From an uncultured Faecalibacterium sp. (GTDB lineage: Bacteria; Bacillota; Clostridia; Oscillospirales; Ruminococcaceae): DNA of 57,049 nucleotides. Position numbers and translations under genes: made by a program. Shown piece after piece: positions 30,603-39,351 of the stretch. The notes below the pieces were generated by a model. That model made no database searches. It saw only the letters and a program-made list of their open reading frames with translations, and was not told where the DNA came from. Every line of letters starts with the position of its first letter. Within the stretch, counting starts at the first letter, position 1. Location of the stretch: positions 1-57,049 of the forward strand of contig CAJFNF010000009.1 in NCBI GenBank assembly GCA_904394215.1, written 5' to 3'.

Positions 30603-32513
30603 ATGGCAAACAAACAGGACCAACTGGTACAGGCGATTCTGGAACAAAACCAGAGCCTGAACGCCACCCAGCTGGCAAACCGCCTGGGTGTTTCTGTGCG
30701 TACCGTACACAATTATCTGAATAAGATCAACAGCGAGTATCCGGGGGCCATCTCCTCCACGCCCACGGGCTATCAGATTTCGCCCCAGATTGCCCGCAAA
30801 ATCCTGCACAACGAGCCCAACGAAATCCCCCAGACCGCCGCGGAGCGCTGCAACTATGTCCTGAACCGTCTGATCCAGAACGGCAGCAGCCTGAACCTGT
30901 ACGACCTGTGCGATGAAATCTACATCAGCTCCACCACATTCCGCAGCCTTCTGGGCCGGATGCGCCGGCTGACGCGGGACTATGACCTGACCCTGACCGT
31001 CTCCTCGGACACGGTCAGCCTGACCGGCACCGAGCGCAACAAGCGCCGCCTGCTCAGCAGCCTGCTGTACCACGAATCTTCCTCGGCCTTCACCAGCATC
31101 GACGCCCTGCAGGAGGCTTTCCCCTCCATTGACATTGAGGAGATCCGCACCGACGTCCTGGAGGTGCTCACCGAGTGCCATTACTTTATCAACGACTACT
31201 CCCTGCTGAACCTGTTGCTGCACATTGCCATTGCCATCAACCGGCTGAGCAACGGCTGCGACACGGGGGACCAGATCCCCCAGACGGTACAGATGAACGG
31301 CCAGGAGCGGGACCTGGCCAGGAAGCTCATCGGCCGGCTGGAAAAAAGCTTTTCCATCCGCTTTTCCCCCACCGAAAGCTATGAGCTGGCCCTGCTGCTG
31401 ATTTCCCGGGCCTCGGCGCTGGACTATCAGTCGGTCACCATGGAAAACCTGGCCACCTACATCGGCAAGGACTGCGTGGACCTGGTGCAGCAGCTGATCC
31501 AGAATGTGCAGGAGTTCTACGCCATCGACCTGAGCGAGCCGGAATTTTTCATCCGCTTTGCCCTGCATATCCACAACCTGCTGATCCGGGCCAGCGCCCG
31601 GTCCCTGTGCAAAAACCCGCTGGTGGCGGAAATCCGCCAGACCTGCCCCCTGATTTACGACGTGTCGGTGCAGCTTTCGGGCACCATCATGGAACAGACC
31701 GGCATCACCATCGACGAGGATGAGATTGCCTACATCGCCCTCCACCTGGGCGGCGCCCTGGAAACCCAGAAGGAGCTGGCCAGCCGGGTGCCGGCGGTGC
31801 TGTACTGCCCCAGCTACTACAACATGGACTCCTCCCTGGCCGACCGCATCACCCGCCACCTGAACAGCAAAATCCTGCTGACCAACGTGTTCACCAACGA
31901 AAACGACCTGGAAAATATCTCCCCCAATGTGCTGGCCATCTGTACGGTGCGGCTGCACCGGGTGTGGGACCTGCCCACCGTGCTGATCTCGCCCTTTTTG
32001 ACCAACACCGACTGCATGACCATCAACCGGAAGGTGGAGGAGATGAACCTGGCGGAGCGGAAACAGAAGTTCCGCCGGAACCTGGAATCCATCATGTCCC
32101 CCCAGCTGTTCGAGTGCGGGGACCAGCGGCTGGACCAGGAGGGGGTCATCCACCACATGTGCGGCCGGCTGCAGGCTTTGGGCTATACCGGCAGCGACTT
32201 TGAGGAACAGGTGCTGGAGCGGGAGGCCGTGTCCTCCACCGCCTTTGGGCAGTTTGCCATCCCGCATACCTTCAAGATGAACGCCCACAGGACCGGGCTG
32301 TATGTTTACATCAGCCGCAGCCCCATCCCCTGGGGGGAGTCCATGGTGAACCTGGTGATCATGCTCAGCTTCAACCCCAATGACCGCAAGGTGTTCTATG
32401 ACATCTTCGAGCCCCTTTCCATGATCCTGCTGGATCCCAACCGGCTGAAAGCGGCCCTTTCCTGCCAGACCTATGAGCAGTTCATCAGCTTTTTACTGGA
32501 CCATCTGGAATAA
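30603..32513 (+). CDS. PRD-containing transcriptional activator (BglG/LicR/ManR type)
   Basis: A 636-residue regulator with an N-terminal HTH (QSLNATQLANRLGVSVRTVHNYLNKI), a second winged-helix region, two PRD domains with conserved histidines (LLHIAIAINRL and RFALHIHNLL; DEIAYIALHLGGALE), an EIIB-like segment and a C-terminal EIIA-like domain (FGQFAIPHTFKM with its histidine, and VNLVIMLSF). DNA-binding HTH domains make it a LicR/ManR-like activator and not an RNA antiterminator. PTS components phosphorylate it to report sugar availability. It is divergent from the PTS operon that it very probably controls. Confidence 0.93.
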   Translation: MANKQDQLVQAILEQNQSLNATQLANRLGVSVRTVHNYLNKINSEYPGAISSTPTGYQISPQIARKILHNEPNEIPQTAAERCNYVLNRLIQNGSSLNLYDLCDEIYISSTTFRSLLGRMRRLTRDYDLTLTVSSDTVSLTGTERNKRRLLSSLLYHESSSAFTSIDALQEAFPSIDIEEIRTDVLEVLTECHYFINDYSLLNLLLHIAIAINRLSNGCDTGDQIPQTVQMNGQERDLARKLIGRLEKSFSIRFSPTESYELALLLISRASALDYQSVTMENLATYIGKDCVDLVQQLIQNVQEFYAIDLSEPEFFIRFALHIHNLLIRASARSLCKNPLVAEIRQTCPLIYDVSVQLSGTIMEQTGITIDEDEIAYIALHLGGALETQKELASRVPAVLYCPSYYNMDSSLADRITRHLNSKILLTNVFTNENDLENISPNVLAICTVRLHRVWDLPTVLISPFLTNTDCMTINRKVEEMNLAERKQKFRRNLESIMSPQLFECGDQRLDQEGVIHHMCGRLQALGYTGSDFEEQVLEREAVSSTAFGQFAIPHTFKMNAHRTGLYVYISRSPIPWGESMVNLVIMLSFNPNDRKVFYDIFEPLSMILLDPNRLKAALSCQTYEQFISFLLDHLE

Positions 32514-32543
32514 ACGACCATCCATCTACAGACAGGAATAGAA

Positions 32544-32588
32544 AAGGACGTCTGCCCTGTACAACAGGACAGGCGCCCTTTTGTTTTG
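32544..32588 (+). terminator. Terminator after the PRD regulator
   Basis: CTGCCCTG pairs with CAGGACAG (one mismatch) around TACAA, followed by CGCCCTTTTGTTTTG. Confidence 0.6.
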
Positions 32589-32598
32589 TGTTCCCCGG

Positions 32599-32723
32599 CG
32601 GGGGCGGGTGGGCACAAAAACACACAGCCCCGCGGCCGGGTTGTGTGGGACTGGCTTCATCTGCTGCACCCAAGCCGCCCCCACCGGGGGCGGGTGGGCA
32701 CAAAAACACACAGCCCCGCGGCC
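32599..32723. repeat. Tandem duplication, 39-bp identical cores 86 bp apart
   Basis: A 39-base block, beginning CGGGGGCGGGTGGGCACAAA and ending CCCCGCGGCC, occurs at 32599-32637 and again, identical, at 32685-32723. Both copies are followed by related sequence (ACTGGCT, then CTGCTGCAC). No coding signal; it fills the gap between the PRD regulator and the GH32 gene. Confidence 0.85.
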
Positions 32724-32817
32724 AGTTTGTGCGGAACTGGCTGCGGGGCTGCTGCACAGAAGGAGAATGATGAAGAAAAGAAGGAGAAAAGGATGAAGAC
32801 AGGATCTCAGGACAAGG

Positions 32818-34302
32818 TCAGAAGGACAGGTCGTACTGTTCTGCCGTTACCTTGACCTTGCCGTCGGCGGAGAAGGAGATGCCGTCGGCGGACTGGGGGG
32901 TGTAGAGCCAGACCGTCATGACCTGCTCGCCGTCGTTGGCGAACACCTCGATGCTGTTGCGGTCCAGCAGGATCCGCAGTTTCAGGGCGCCATCCTGGCG
33001 GCGGACTTCGCAGCTGCGGCTGTGGACGAAGTCACAGTGGGAACCGGCGTGGCTGCGGTCGATGGTCAGCCGGGACGTGTAAGTATCGTAGGTCAGGGAG
33101 GTGTAGTACTCCCCGTCGGCGGCCATCTTGATGGTGAAGCTGCGGTACAGCTCCCCGTCGGGGGCCACATTGACGGTGAGATCCGCCACCCGGCCCCGGA
33201 TGCCCTCCAGGGTGGTGGGCTGGGACACAGACACGTTTTCGTGGTACACCCGGTTGGTGCGGGCGGCCTCCAGCTCCCGGATGGGGGCCTGGATCAGCCG
33301 GCCGTCCTTCAGGTGGAGCTCGCGGGGGCAGATCATCTGGCCAAACCACTTGGCGCCCTGGGGCTTGTCCTCGATGTCGCTCCAGGTCTGGAGCCATGCC
33401 GTCATAATCCGGCGGCCATCGGGGGCCAGCAGGGTCTGGGTGGCGTAGAAGTCGATGCCGTAGTCCGCCAGGTGGACGTCCTCGCGGCGGAAGGTGTGGG
33501 TCTCGGGGTCGTAGTCGCCCACCAGGTAGATGGTGGCATGGCCTGCGTGGAATTCATCGCGGGCCTGCATTTCCTGGGGGCTCAGGAGGAGGAGGTAACG
33601 GCCGTCCAGCTCAAAGAAGTCGGGGCACTCCCACATCCGGCCGTGCTCATTGCGGCAGTGGTCCAACACCGTCACAAAGTGCCACTCGAAGCCGTCGGGG
33701 CTGTGGTAGAGGATCACCGCGCCGCTCTTGTCTTCGGTGCGGGCCACGGCCACCGCAGAATAGGTGCCGTCCGGCTCCTGCCAGATCTTGGGGTCCCGGA
33801 AGTCATACTTGCTGTAGCCTTCGGGCAGATCCTTGACGGTCAGGACAGGGTTCTGGGGGATCTTCTCGTAGTTGACCCCGTCGCCCACTGCCACGCACTG
33901 GGTCTGGATGTCGTAATAGTGGCCCTCGGGGTTCAGATCCTCCGACTTGCACACGCCGGTGTACAGCAGCAGCTGCCGGCCGTCGGGCAGCTCGGCTGCC
34001 GAGCCGGAGAAGCATCCGTCCTTGTCGTAGGGCATATCCGGGGCCATGGCTGCCGGCAGGTACTCCCAGCGCAGCAGGTCACGGCTGACGGCGTGGCCCC
34101 AGTGCATGGGGCCCCACACCGTCTTGTAGGGATAGTACTGGTAGAACAGGTGGTATTGACCCTGATAGAATGAAAAGCCATTGGGGTCGTTCATCCAGCC
34201 GACCCAGGGGGTCAGATGGTAAACGGGACGTTCACTGGCGGGGATGGCCTCGCCATACTGTGCCTCATAGGTGCGGGCTTTCTGTAAAATCGGGCTGTTC
34301 AT
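32818..34302 (-). CDS. GH32 beta-fructosidase (sucrose/sucrose-6-phosphate hydrolase type)
   Basis: A 494-residue glycoside hydrolase family 32 enzyme. The five-blade propeller starts with the nucleophile motif WVGWMNDPNGF, continues with the RDP motif (YDFRDPKIW) and the acid/base WECPDFF, and ends in a beta-sandwich (about 340-494). There is no signal peptide, so it acts in the cytoplasm on sucrose or short fructosides imported by the adjacent ABC system. CAGGAG precedes the ATG. It is the last gene of the minus-strand ABC operon; released fructose would go to the fructokinase of the plus-strand arm. Confidence 0.95.
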   Translation of the reverse strand: MNSPILQKARTYEAQYGEAIPASERPVYHLTPWVGWMNDPNGFSFYQGQYHLFYQYYPYKTVWGPMHWGHAVSRDLLRWEYLPAAMAPDMPYDKDGCFSGSAAELPDGRQLLLYTGVCKSEDLNPEGHYYDIQTQCVAVGDGVNYEKIPQNPVLTVKDLPEGYSKYDFRDPKIWQEPDGTYSAVAVARTEDKSGAVILYHSPDGFEWHFVTVLDHCRNEHGRMWECPDFFELDGRYLLLLSPQEMQARDEFHAGHATIYLVGDYDPETHTFRREDVHLADYGIDFYATQTLLAPDGRRIMTAWLQTWSDIEDKPQGAKWFGQMICPRELHLKDGRLIQAPIRELEAARTNRVYHENVSVSQPTTLEGIRGRVADLTVNVAPDGELYRSFTIKMAADGEYYTSLTYDTYTSRLTIDRSHAGSHCDFVHSRSCEVRRQDGALKLRILLDRNSIEVFANDGEQVMTVWLYTPQSADGISFSADGKVKVTAEQYDLSF

Positions 34303-34381
34303 GTTGTTCTCCTGTTGGAGCTACCCCGGACCCTGCGGCCCGGGGTGCTCCTTCCTCCTCGTTCAATAATGCGGAGAAGAT

Positions 34382-36049
34382 TTAGGCGTAGTAGGCGTCC
34401 AGATACTTCTGCATGATTGCCAGGTAATCGGACAGGCCATAGGCCTCCAGCTTCTCCTGATATTCGTCCCACTCGGCGTCGGTCATGCCATTCATGATCC
34501 AGTTGGCCTTGCAGGTGTTCATGTAAGTGCTCAGATCCGCCTCGAGGTTGGAGATCTCGGTGGTATCCTCGCTGCTCATGAATGCGTTGGGGTAGACGTA
34601 CTGACGGGTCATGTACGGGGTGTAGATCTGCTCGATCCAGTCCAGACGATACTGGGCATCGTCGGGGCAGGTGACGTACACGTCGTAGTACTCGTCCAGC
34701 ACAGCCAGAGGACCGCCGACACACTCGGCCTCACGGACCTCAACGGGGGAAGCATCGCCCAGAGGTGCGTGCTTCAGCATGGGCTCGCCGTTGGCGTTGG
34801 TGGACATCTCAAAGATATCGAACTCGTCGCCCTCGTCGTAGGTGCCCCAGTTGTTCTGTGCGGACTGGATGGGGATGTACATCTGGTCCAGCCATGCGCA
34901 GACCAGAGCGGGGTTGGATGCTTTGGCGGTAACCACGCAGCGGCCGCGGTTGAAGCCGCTGGTGAAGGAGCCGTTCTGCGGGGTGATGATGGTGGTGTCG
35001 GCAGCCAGCGGGGGCAGGGGCTGCCAGTCGGTCAGGTTGTCAATGTTGGCAACGTCCCAGCTGAAGCAGACGCCGTAGCGGCCGGCCTTGCCCTTGGAAA
35101 CGTAGGTGGACCACTCCTGGGTGAAGCACTCGGGGTCGATCAGGTTCTCGGTGTACAGCTTGTGCAGCCACTCCAGGCCGTCCCGGTAGCCCTGCTGGGT
35201 GGCGGCGCAGATGACCTTCAGGTCATCGGTGACAGCGATGTGGCGGCCCTTGTCCATGTCGCCGTAGCCCTCACCGAAGCCGTTGATCAGGATGCCGGGG
35301 TCCTGGTCGCCATCGTTGATGATGCAGGACATGGGGATGATGCTGCCGTCGATGCCGAACTCGCTCTGCAGGGAGGCGGCGTTGTCGCGGAAGGCGATCA
35401 GCACCTGCTCGAACTCATCCACGGTGGTGGGCATGGACAGACCCAGGAAGTTCAGCCACTTGGTGTTGATGAAGCTCATGCCGCCGACGGTCTGGATAGC
35501 GGTCTTGTTGGCGCCCAGCTGCTCGATCCAGGGCAGGGCCCAGATATGGCCCTCGGTGTCGGTGCACATGGTGCGGTACTCGGGGTACTTCTCAAAGACG
35601 GTCTGCAGGTTGGGCATGCAGGTGTCGATGTACTCCTCCAGGGGGATCACGACGCCCTGGTCAGCGTAGCGCAGCAGGTTGCTGTCCGAGAAGTCGGCGC
35701 TGAAGATGAAGTCGGTCAGGGTGTTGGGGTTGGCCATGGTCAGGGTGATCTTGTCGCCCCACTGGTCGGACTGGATGGCGGTCCAGTCGATGTGGACGTT
35801 GGTGGCCTCCTCCAGGCGCTTGAAGATGGTGCGGTTGTTGGGCTCCGACTCGCTGCCGGCGGGGTAGCTGGTGGTGCCGGTGAAGGTCACCGTCTCAGCC
35901 AGAGGGAACTCCACGGGGCCGGTCACTTCCACAGCGGCGGCGGCCGAGTTGTTGGAGCCGCCCTTGCCGCCACAGGCGGTGAGGGCAGCGGCAGAGCCGG
36001 CAACGGCGCATGCCTTCAGGAAATTGCGGCGGGAAATCAGCTTTTTCAT
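34382..36049 (-). CDS. ABC transporter sugar-binding lipoprotein with Tat-like signal
   Basis: A 555-residue extracytoplasmic solute-binding protein of the large LplA/YtcQ type. The signal peptide is MKKLISRRNFLKACAVAGSA with lipobox LTAC, so it is a lipoprotein; SRRNFLK also fits the twin-arginine consensus. The body is a two-lobe binding protein of the size used for oligosaccharides. The ATG at 36049 follows AAGGAG by seven bases; an upstream in-frame ATG has no such site. It comes after two permease genes and before GH32, so fructo-oligosaccharide or sucrose is the likely ligand. Confidence 0.92.
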   Translation of the reverse strand: MKKLISRRNFLKACAVAGSAAALTACGGKGGSNNSAAAAVEVTGPVEFPLAETVTFTGTTSYPAGSESEPNNRTIFKRLEEATNVHIDWTAIQSDQWGDKITLTMANPNTLTDFIFSADFSDSNLLRYADQGVVIPLEEYIDTCMPNLQTVFEKYPEYRTMCTDTEGHIWALPWIEQLGANKTAIQTVGGMSFINTKWLNFLGLSMPTTVDEFEQVLIAFRDNAASLQSEFGIDGSIIPMSCIINDGDQDPGILINGFGEGYGDMDKGRHIAVTDDLKVICAATQQGYRDGLEWLHKLYTENLIDPECFTQEWSTYVSKGKAGRYGVCFSWDVANIDNLTDWQPLPPLAADTTIITPQNGSFTSGFNRGRCVVTAKASNPALVCAWLDQMYIPIQSAQNNWGTYDEGDEFDIFEMSTNANGEPMLKHAPLGDASPVEVREAECVGGPLAVLDEYYDVYVTCPDDAQYRLDWIEQIYTPYMTRQYVYPNAFMSSEDTTEISNLEADLSTYMNTCKANWIMNGMTDAEWDEYQEKLEAYGLSDYLAIMQKYLDAYYA

Positions 36050-36102
36050 AATCGTTCTCCTTATCTTTATTTCTTGCTGTGTGCGTTGCTTTTGGGGGAA
36101 AA

Positions 36103-37017
36103 TCAACCCTTGATGGAGCCGGCCATGATGCCTGCGTCAAAGTACTTCTGGAAGAAGGGGTACATGACAATCAGAGGCAGGCTGGAGATGATGATGGTGG
36201 CGTACTTCAGCAGCTCGGCCAGCTGGGCACGCTCGGCGGTGCTCTGGATGTCGGCGATCATGCCGGACTCAGGCTGGCTCTGGATCAGGATGGAACGAAG
36301 CACCAGCTGCAGGGGCTGCTTGGCGGTGTCGTTCAGGTAGATCATGGCGTCGAAGTAGCTGTTCCACATGGCCACGAACTGCCACAGGGTCAGGACCGCC
36401 ACCACCGGCATGCACACCGGCAGCAGGATCTTGAAGAAGTACAGCATTTCGCTGGCGCCGTCCACGTCTGCGGCCTCCCGCAGGTCATTGGGGATGCCCT
36501 GGTAGTAGGTGCGGGCGATGATCATGTTCCAGACGCTGAAGGCGCCGGGCAGGATGACGGCCCACATGGAATCCAGCAGGCCCAGGTTGTTGATCAACAA
36601 GTAAGTGGGGATCAGGCCGCCGTTGAAGAACATGGTGATGACGAACAGGGTGTTGAAGATTTTCTTGCCCTTGAAGTCGGGCAGGGACATGGGGTAGGCC
36701 GCCAGCATGGTGACAGCCACCGAAATAAAGGTGAACAGCAGAGAATAGATAATGGCGTTTTTAAAGCCGGTCCAGATCTGGGCGTCGGTTGCGACGCGCT
36801 CGTAAGCGGTGAGGGTCCACTTGCTGAAGTCGAAGGTGATGCCCTGGTTCTGGAGTGTCACAGGATCCATGAAGGATGCAAAGATAATATACACCACCGG
36901 CACCACAATTGCAATCACAAATAATGCAAGCAGCACGTAGCCGAAGTACAGGATGGCCTTGTCCTGTGTGGTGTAAATGGCCATTTTGTTCTTTTTCTTC
37001 TTGGTCTTGACTGCCAT
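36103..37017 (-). CDS. ABC sugar transporter permease (LplC/YtcP type)
   Basis: A 304-residue inner-membrane permease with six helices, a basic cytoplasmic N-terminus (MAVKTKKKKNKMAIYTTQDK) and the EAA loop RTYYQGIPNDLREAADVDGASEMLYFFKILLPV that contacts the ATPase. The C-terminal form YPFFQKYFDAGIMAGSIKG is typical of the family. It forms the channel with the second permease. No ATPase gene is near; such systems use a shared MsmX-like ATPase. Confidence 0.94.
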   Translation of the reverse strand: MAVKTKKKKNKMAIYTTQDKAILYFGYVLLALFVIAIVVPVVYIIFASFMDPVTLQNQGITFDFSKWTLTAYERVATDAQIWTGFKNAIIYSLLFTFISVAVTMLAAYPMSLPDFKGKKIFNTLFVITMFFNGGLIPTYLLINNLGLLDSMWAVILPGAFSVWNMIIARTYYQGIPNDLREAADVDGASEMLYFFKILLPVCMPVVAVLTLWQFVAMWNSYFDAMIYLNDTAKQPLQLVLRSILIQSQPESGMIADIQSTAERAQLAELLKYATIIISSLPLIVMYPFFQKYFDAGIMAGSIKG

Positions 37018-37029
37018 AGCGGTGCCTCC

Positions 37030-37977
37030 TTAGAGTCCCTTGCCGTCGTTGAGTTTCTCAACAATCTTGTTGACGGCAATCAGCAGAATCACGTTGATGA
37101 TGGTGTTGAACAGGCCCACAGCTGTGGAGAAGCTGTAGTCGCCGTCCAGCAGGCCCTTCTTGTACACGTAAGTAGCGATGATCTCAGAGGAGTTCAGGTT
37201 CAGGTCGGTCTGGAGGGCGTAGGCCTTCTCAAAGCCGATGCTCATGATGTTGCCGGCCTGCAGGATGAACTGGATGACCACCATGTCCTTGATGGCGGGC
37301 CACTCAACGGTGGCGATCTGCTGCAGCAGGTTGGCGCCGTCGATCATGGCGGCTTCCTTCAGGTCCTTGCTGGCAGTGGACAGGGAGGCGGTGTACATGA
37401 TGGAGGCCCAGCCTGCGCCCTGCCAGATGCCGCTGATGATGTAGATGGGGCGGAAGGCCTCGGGCAGGGTCATGAAGTTGATGCTGGTGTGGAACAGGCC
37501 GTTGACCGGGCCGGTGACCGACAGCAGCACACGCACAATGCCGCACAGGACGATCACCGAGATGAAGTTGGGCATGTAGAGCACCAGCTGGACTTTCTGC
37601 TTGATCTTCTTGCTCTCAATCCGGTTGAGCAGGAAGGCCAGGATGATGGGGACCGGGAAACCCCACAGCAGGCCGTAGACGCTCAGCTTGAGGGTGTTGA
37701 TCAGGTAGCGCTGGAAGTCGGGCGACGACATGAATCGGACGAAGTTGTCGAACCCGACCCATTCGCTGCCCAGGATGTCCTTGAAGGGGTTGTAGTTCTG
37801 GAAGGCAATCAGCACGCCGCCCATGGGCAGGTACTTGAAGATTACCGTCAGAAGCACAGCAGGCAGAAGGAACAGCAGGTACAGCTGCCAGTGCCGCCGC
37901 ATGTAGACACCGGTGTTGTGAAGCCGCCGCTCAGCCGCTACCGCGGCACCCCCTGCAGGGGAAGCTTTTGCTTTCAT
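37030..37977 (-). CDS. ABC sugar transporter permease (LplB/YteP type)
   Basis: A 315-residue permease with six helices: LYLLFLLPAVLLTVIFKYLPMGGVLIAFQNYNPFK opens the first, VQLVLYMPNFISVIVLCGIVRVLL lies in the middle, and the EAA loop is ASKDLKEAAMIDGANLLQQIATVEWP. Start taken at the ATG 10 bases after GGGAGG (MKAKASPAGG); the open frame continues upstream for hundreds of codons, but that is antisense to the LacI-side genes and not real. First gene of the minus-strand fructoside operon. Confidence 0.93.
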   Translation of the reverse strand: MKAKASPAGGAAVAAERRLHNTGVYMRRHWQLYLLFLLPAVLLTVIFKYLPMGGVLIAFQNYNPFKDILGSEWVGFDNFVRFMSSPDFQRYLINTLKLSVYGLLWGFPVPIILAFLLNRIESKKIKQKVQLVLYMPNFISVIVLCGIVRVLLSVTGPVNGLFHTSINFMTLPEAFRPIYIISGIWQGAGWASIMYTASLSTASKDLKEAAMIDGANLLQQIATVEWPAIKDMVVIQFILQAGNIMSIGFEKAYALQTDLNLNSSEIIATYVYKKGLLDGDYSFSTAVGLFNTIINVILLIAVNKIVEKLNDGKGL

Positions 37978-38017
37978 GAATTCAATTCCTCCCTTTCGAT
38001 AGGATGTAAAACGGTTC

Positions 38018-38077
38018 AGTTTACATTTGCACCTGAGAGTGTGCGTGTGCCTCGAACTGAGTGTGCAAATGTAAACT
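38018..38077. promoter_or_regulatory. 15-bp perfect inverted repeat, probable operator pair
   Basis: AGTTTACATTTGCAC and GTGCAAATGTAAACT are exact inverted copies 30 bases apart, just downstream of the minus-strand promoter. Related TTTACATTT sequences and an ATTTGTACAAAT palindrome occur at 38185-38224. The adjacent LacI-type gene is the likely binder. In the transcript the repeat would also form a leader hairpin. Confidence 0.75.
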
Positions 38078-38089
38078 CTTGACAGCCTC

Positions 38090-38118
38090 TTTATACCATG
38101 TTTTCTGTGAAAAGTCAA
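38090..38118 (-). promoter_or_regulatory. Promoter of the permease-SBP-GH32 operon
   Basis: TTGACT, 17 bases and TATAAA with a TGG extension on the minus strand. The inverted-repeat operator starts a few bases past the expected start site. Confidence 0.78.
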
Positions 38119-38218
38119 TGATTTTTTGCAGGTATACAAGAGAATTTCTGTTGATTCGTCCGAGTGCACAAAAGTTGGAGCGTGCATTTGTACAAATCCA
38201 CATTTTACATTTTTACAT

Positions 38219-38247
38219 TTGACTAATGGCGGGGATTGCACTATACT
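38219..38247 (+). promoter_or_regulatory. Promoter of the LacI-type gene
   Basis: TTGACT, 17 bases and TATACT. Two TTTACATTT motifs overlap or abut the -35 box, suggesting autoregulation. Confidence 0.75.
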
Positions 38248-38292
38248 AACAACTGTAAAGTGACCTATATAAAGTGTAAAGGAGGGTTGATC

Positions 38293-39348
38293 ATGGCCGG
38301 CAAGGTGACGATCCAGGACATCGCCAATGAACTGCAGCTGTCCCGCAATACGGTGTCCAAAGCCATCAACAATACCGGCACCCTGGCGGACGCCACACGG
38401 GAACGCATTCTCCGCAAGGCCGCTGAAATGGGGTACAAGCAGGTTGCGTACCTGCCCCTGTTCCAGGAGGAAAACAAAGAGTCCCAGCCTGCGGGGGGCA
38501 AGCGGGAGATTGCCGTGCTCACCACCCGGTTCCTCAGCAACTCCCATTTCTCCTCCATGATGCTGGACCGGTTCCAGTCCGAGATCCACCATCTCCACTA
38601 CTGCATGACCATCTACCGGATTTCCCCCGCCGAGCTGAAGGCCTGCACCCTGCCCGCCTCCTTTGACAAAGAGCGGACGGCGGGGATCATCTGCTTTGAG
38701 GTGTTTGACCACGAATACGCCCAGATACTGTGCAGCCAGGGGATCCCGCTGCTGTTTGTGGACACCCCGGTGCAGGACCTGCACCCCCAGCTCAAGGCCG
38801 ACCGGCTGTACATGGACAACCGGGTGGAGATCCAGAATTTCGTCCGGCTGATGGCCCGCCGGGGCAAAAAGCGGATGATCTATGTGGGGGACATCCAACA
38901 CTGCCAGTCCTTTTATGAAAGGTACATGGCCTACAAGGAGGCCATGGAGTGGCTGGGCCTGGAGGAAAGCCTGCGGTACTGCGTCCTGGAAGGGGAAGTG
39001 TACAGCAACTATTCCCAGCTGGTGCAGGACAGGCTCCAGGGCTTTGACTGGCGGCCCGAGGTGATCCTGTGCGCCAACGATTTTGTGGCCATGGATGTGA
39101 TGCGGGCCCTGCAGGCTTTGGGCTATTCGGTGCCGGATGACGTGTGGCTGTGCGGCTTTGACGACAGCCAGGAGGCCTCCATCATGACCCCCAGGCTCAC
39201 GTCCATCCACATCCACGGGCAGATCATGGGCTTCACCGCCGCCGACCTGCTGATGACCCGGATCAAGGAGCCGTCCCTGAACTACAGGACCGTCTATACC
39301 GAGACCAACCTGGTGCTTCGGGAATCCACCGGGGACAGGGAGGAATAA
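38293..39348 (+). CDS. LacI-family transcriptional regulator
   Basis: A 351-residue regulator with a LacI HTH (KVTIQDIANELQLSRNTVSKAINNTGTLADATRERIL) and a periplasmic-binding-protein-like sensor domain (about 60-345: CANDFVAMDVMRALQALGYSVPDDVWLCGFDD, then TSIHIHGQIMGFTAADLLMTRI). Start set at the ATG seven bases after AAAGGAGG. It would repress both arms of the fructoside locus until an inducing sugar binds; operator candidates lie in the divergent gap. YesL follows within three bases. Confidence 0.94.
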   Translation: MAGKVTIQDIANELQLSRNTVSKAINNTGTLADATRERILRKAAEMGYKQVAYLPLFQEENKESQPAGGKREIAVLTTRFLSNSHFSSMMLDRFQSEIHHLHYCMTIYRISPAELKACTLPASFDKERTAGIICFEVFDHEYAQILCSQGIPLLFVDTPVQDLHPQLKADRLYMDNRVEIQNFVRLMARRGKKRMIYVGDIQHCQSFYERYMAYKEAMEWLGLEESLRYCVLEGEVYSNYSQLVQDRLQGFDWRPEVILCANDFVAMDVMRALQALGYSVPDDVWLCGFDDSQEASIMTPRLTSIHIHGQIMGFTAADLLMTRIKEPSLNYRTVYTETNLVLRESTGDREE

Positions 39349-39351
39349 GAG

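Noticed and set aside
32581-32855. Short overlapping frames with repeated GHKNTQPRG-like peptides
   Set aside because: The apparent peptide repeat only reflects the 86-bp tandem DNA duplication; all three frames are open for the same reason.
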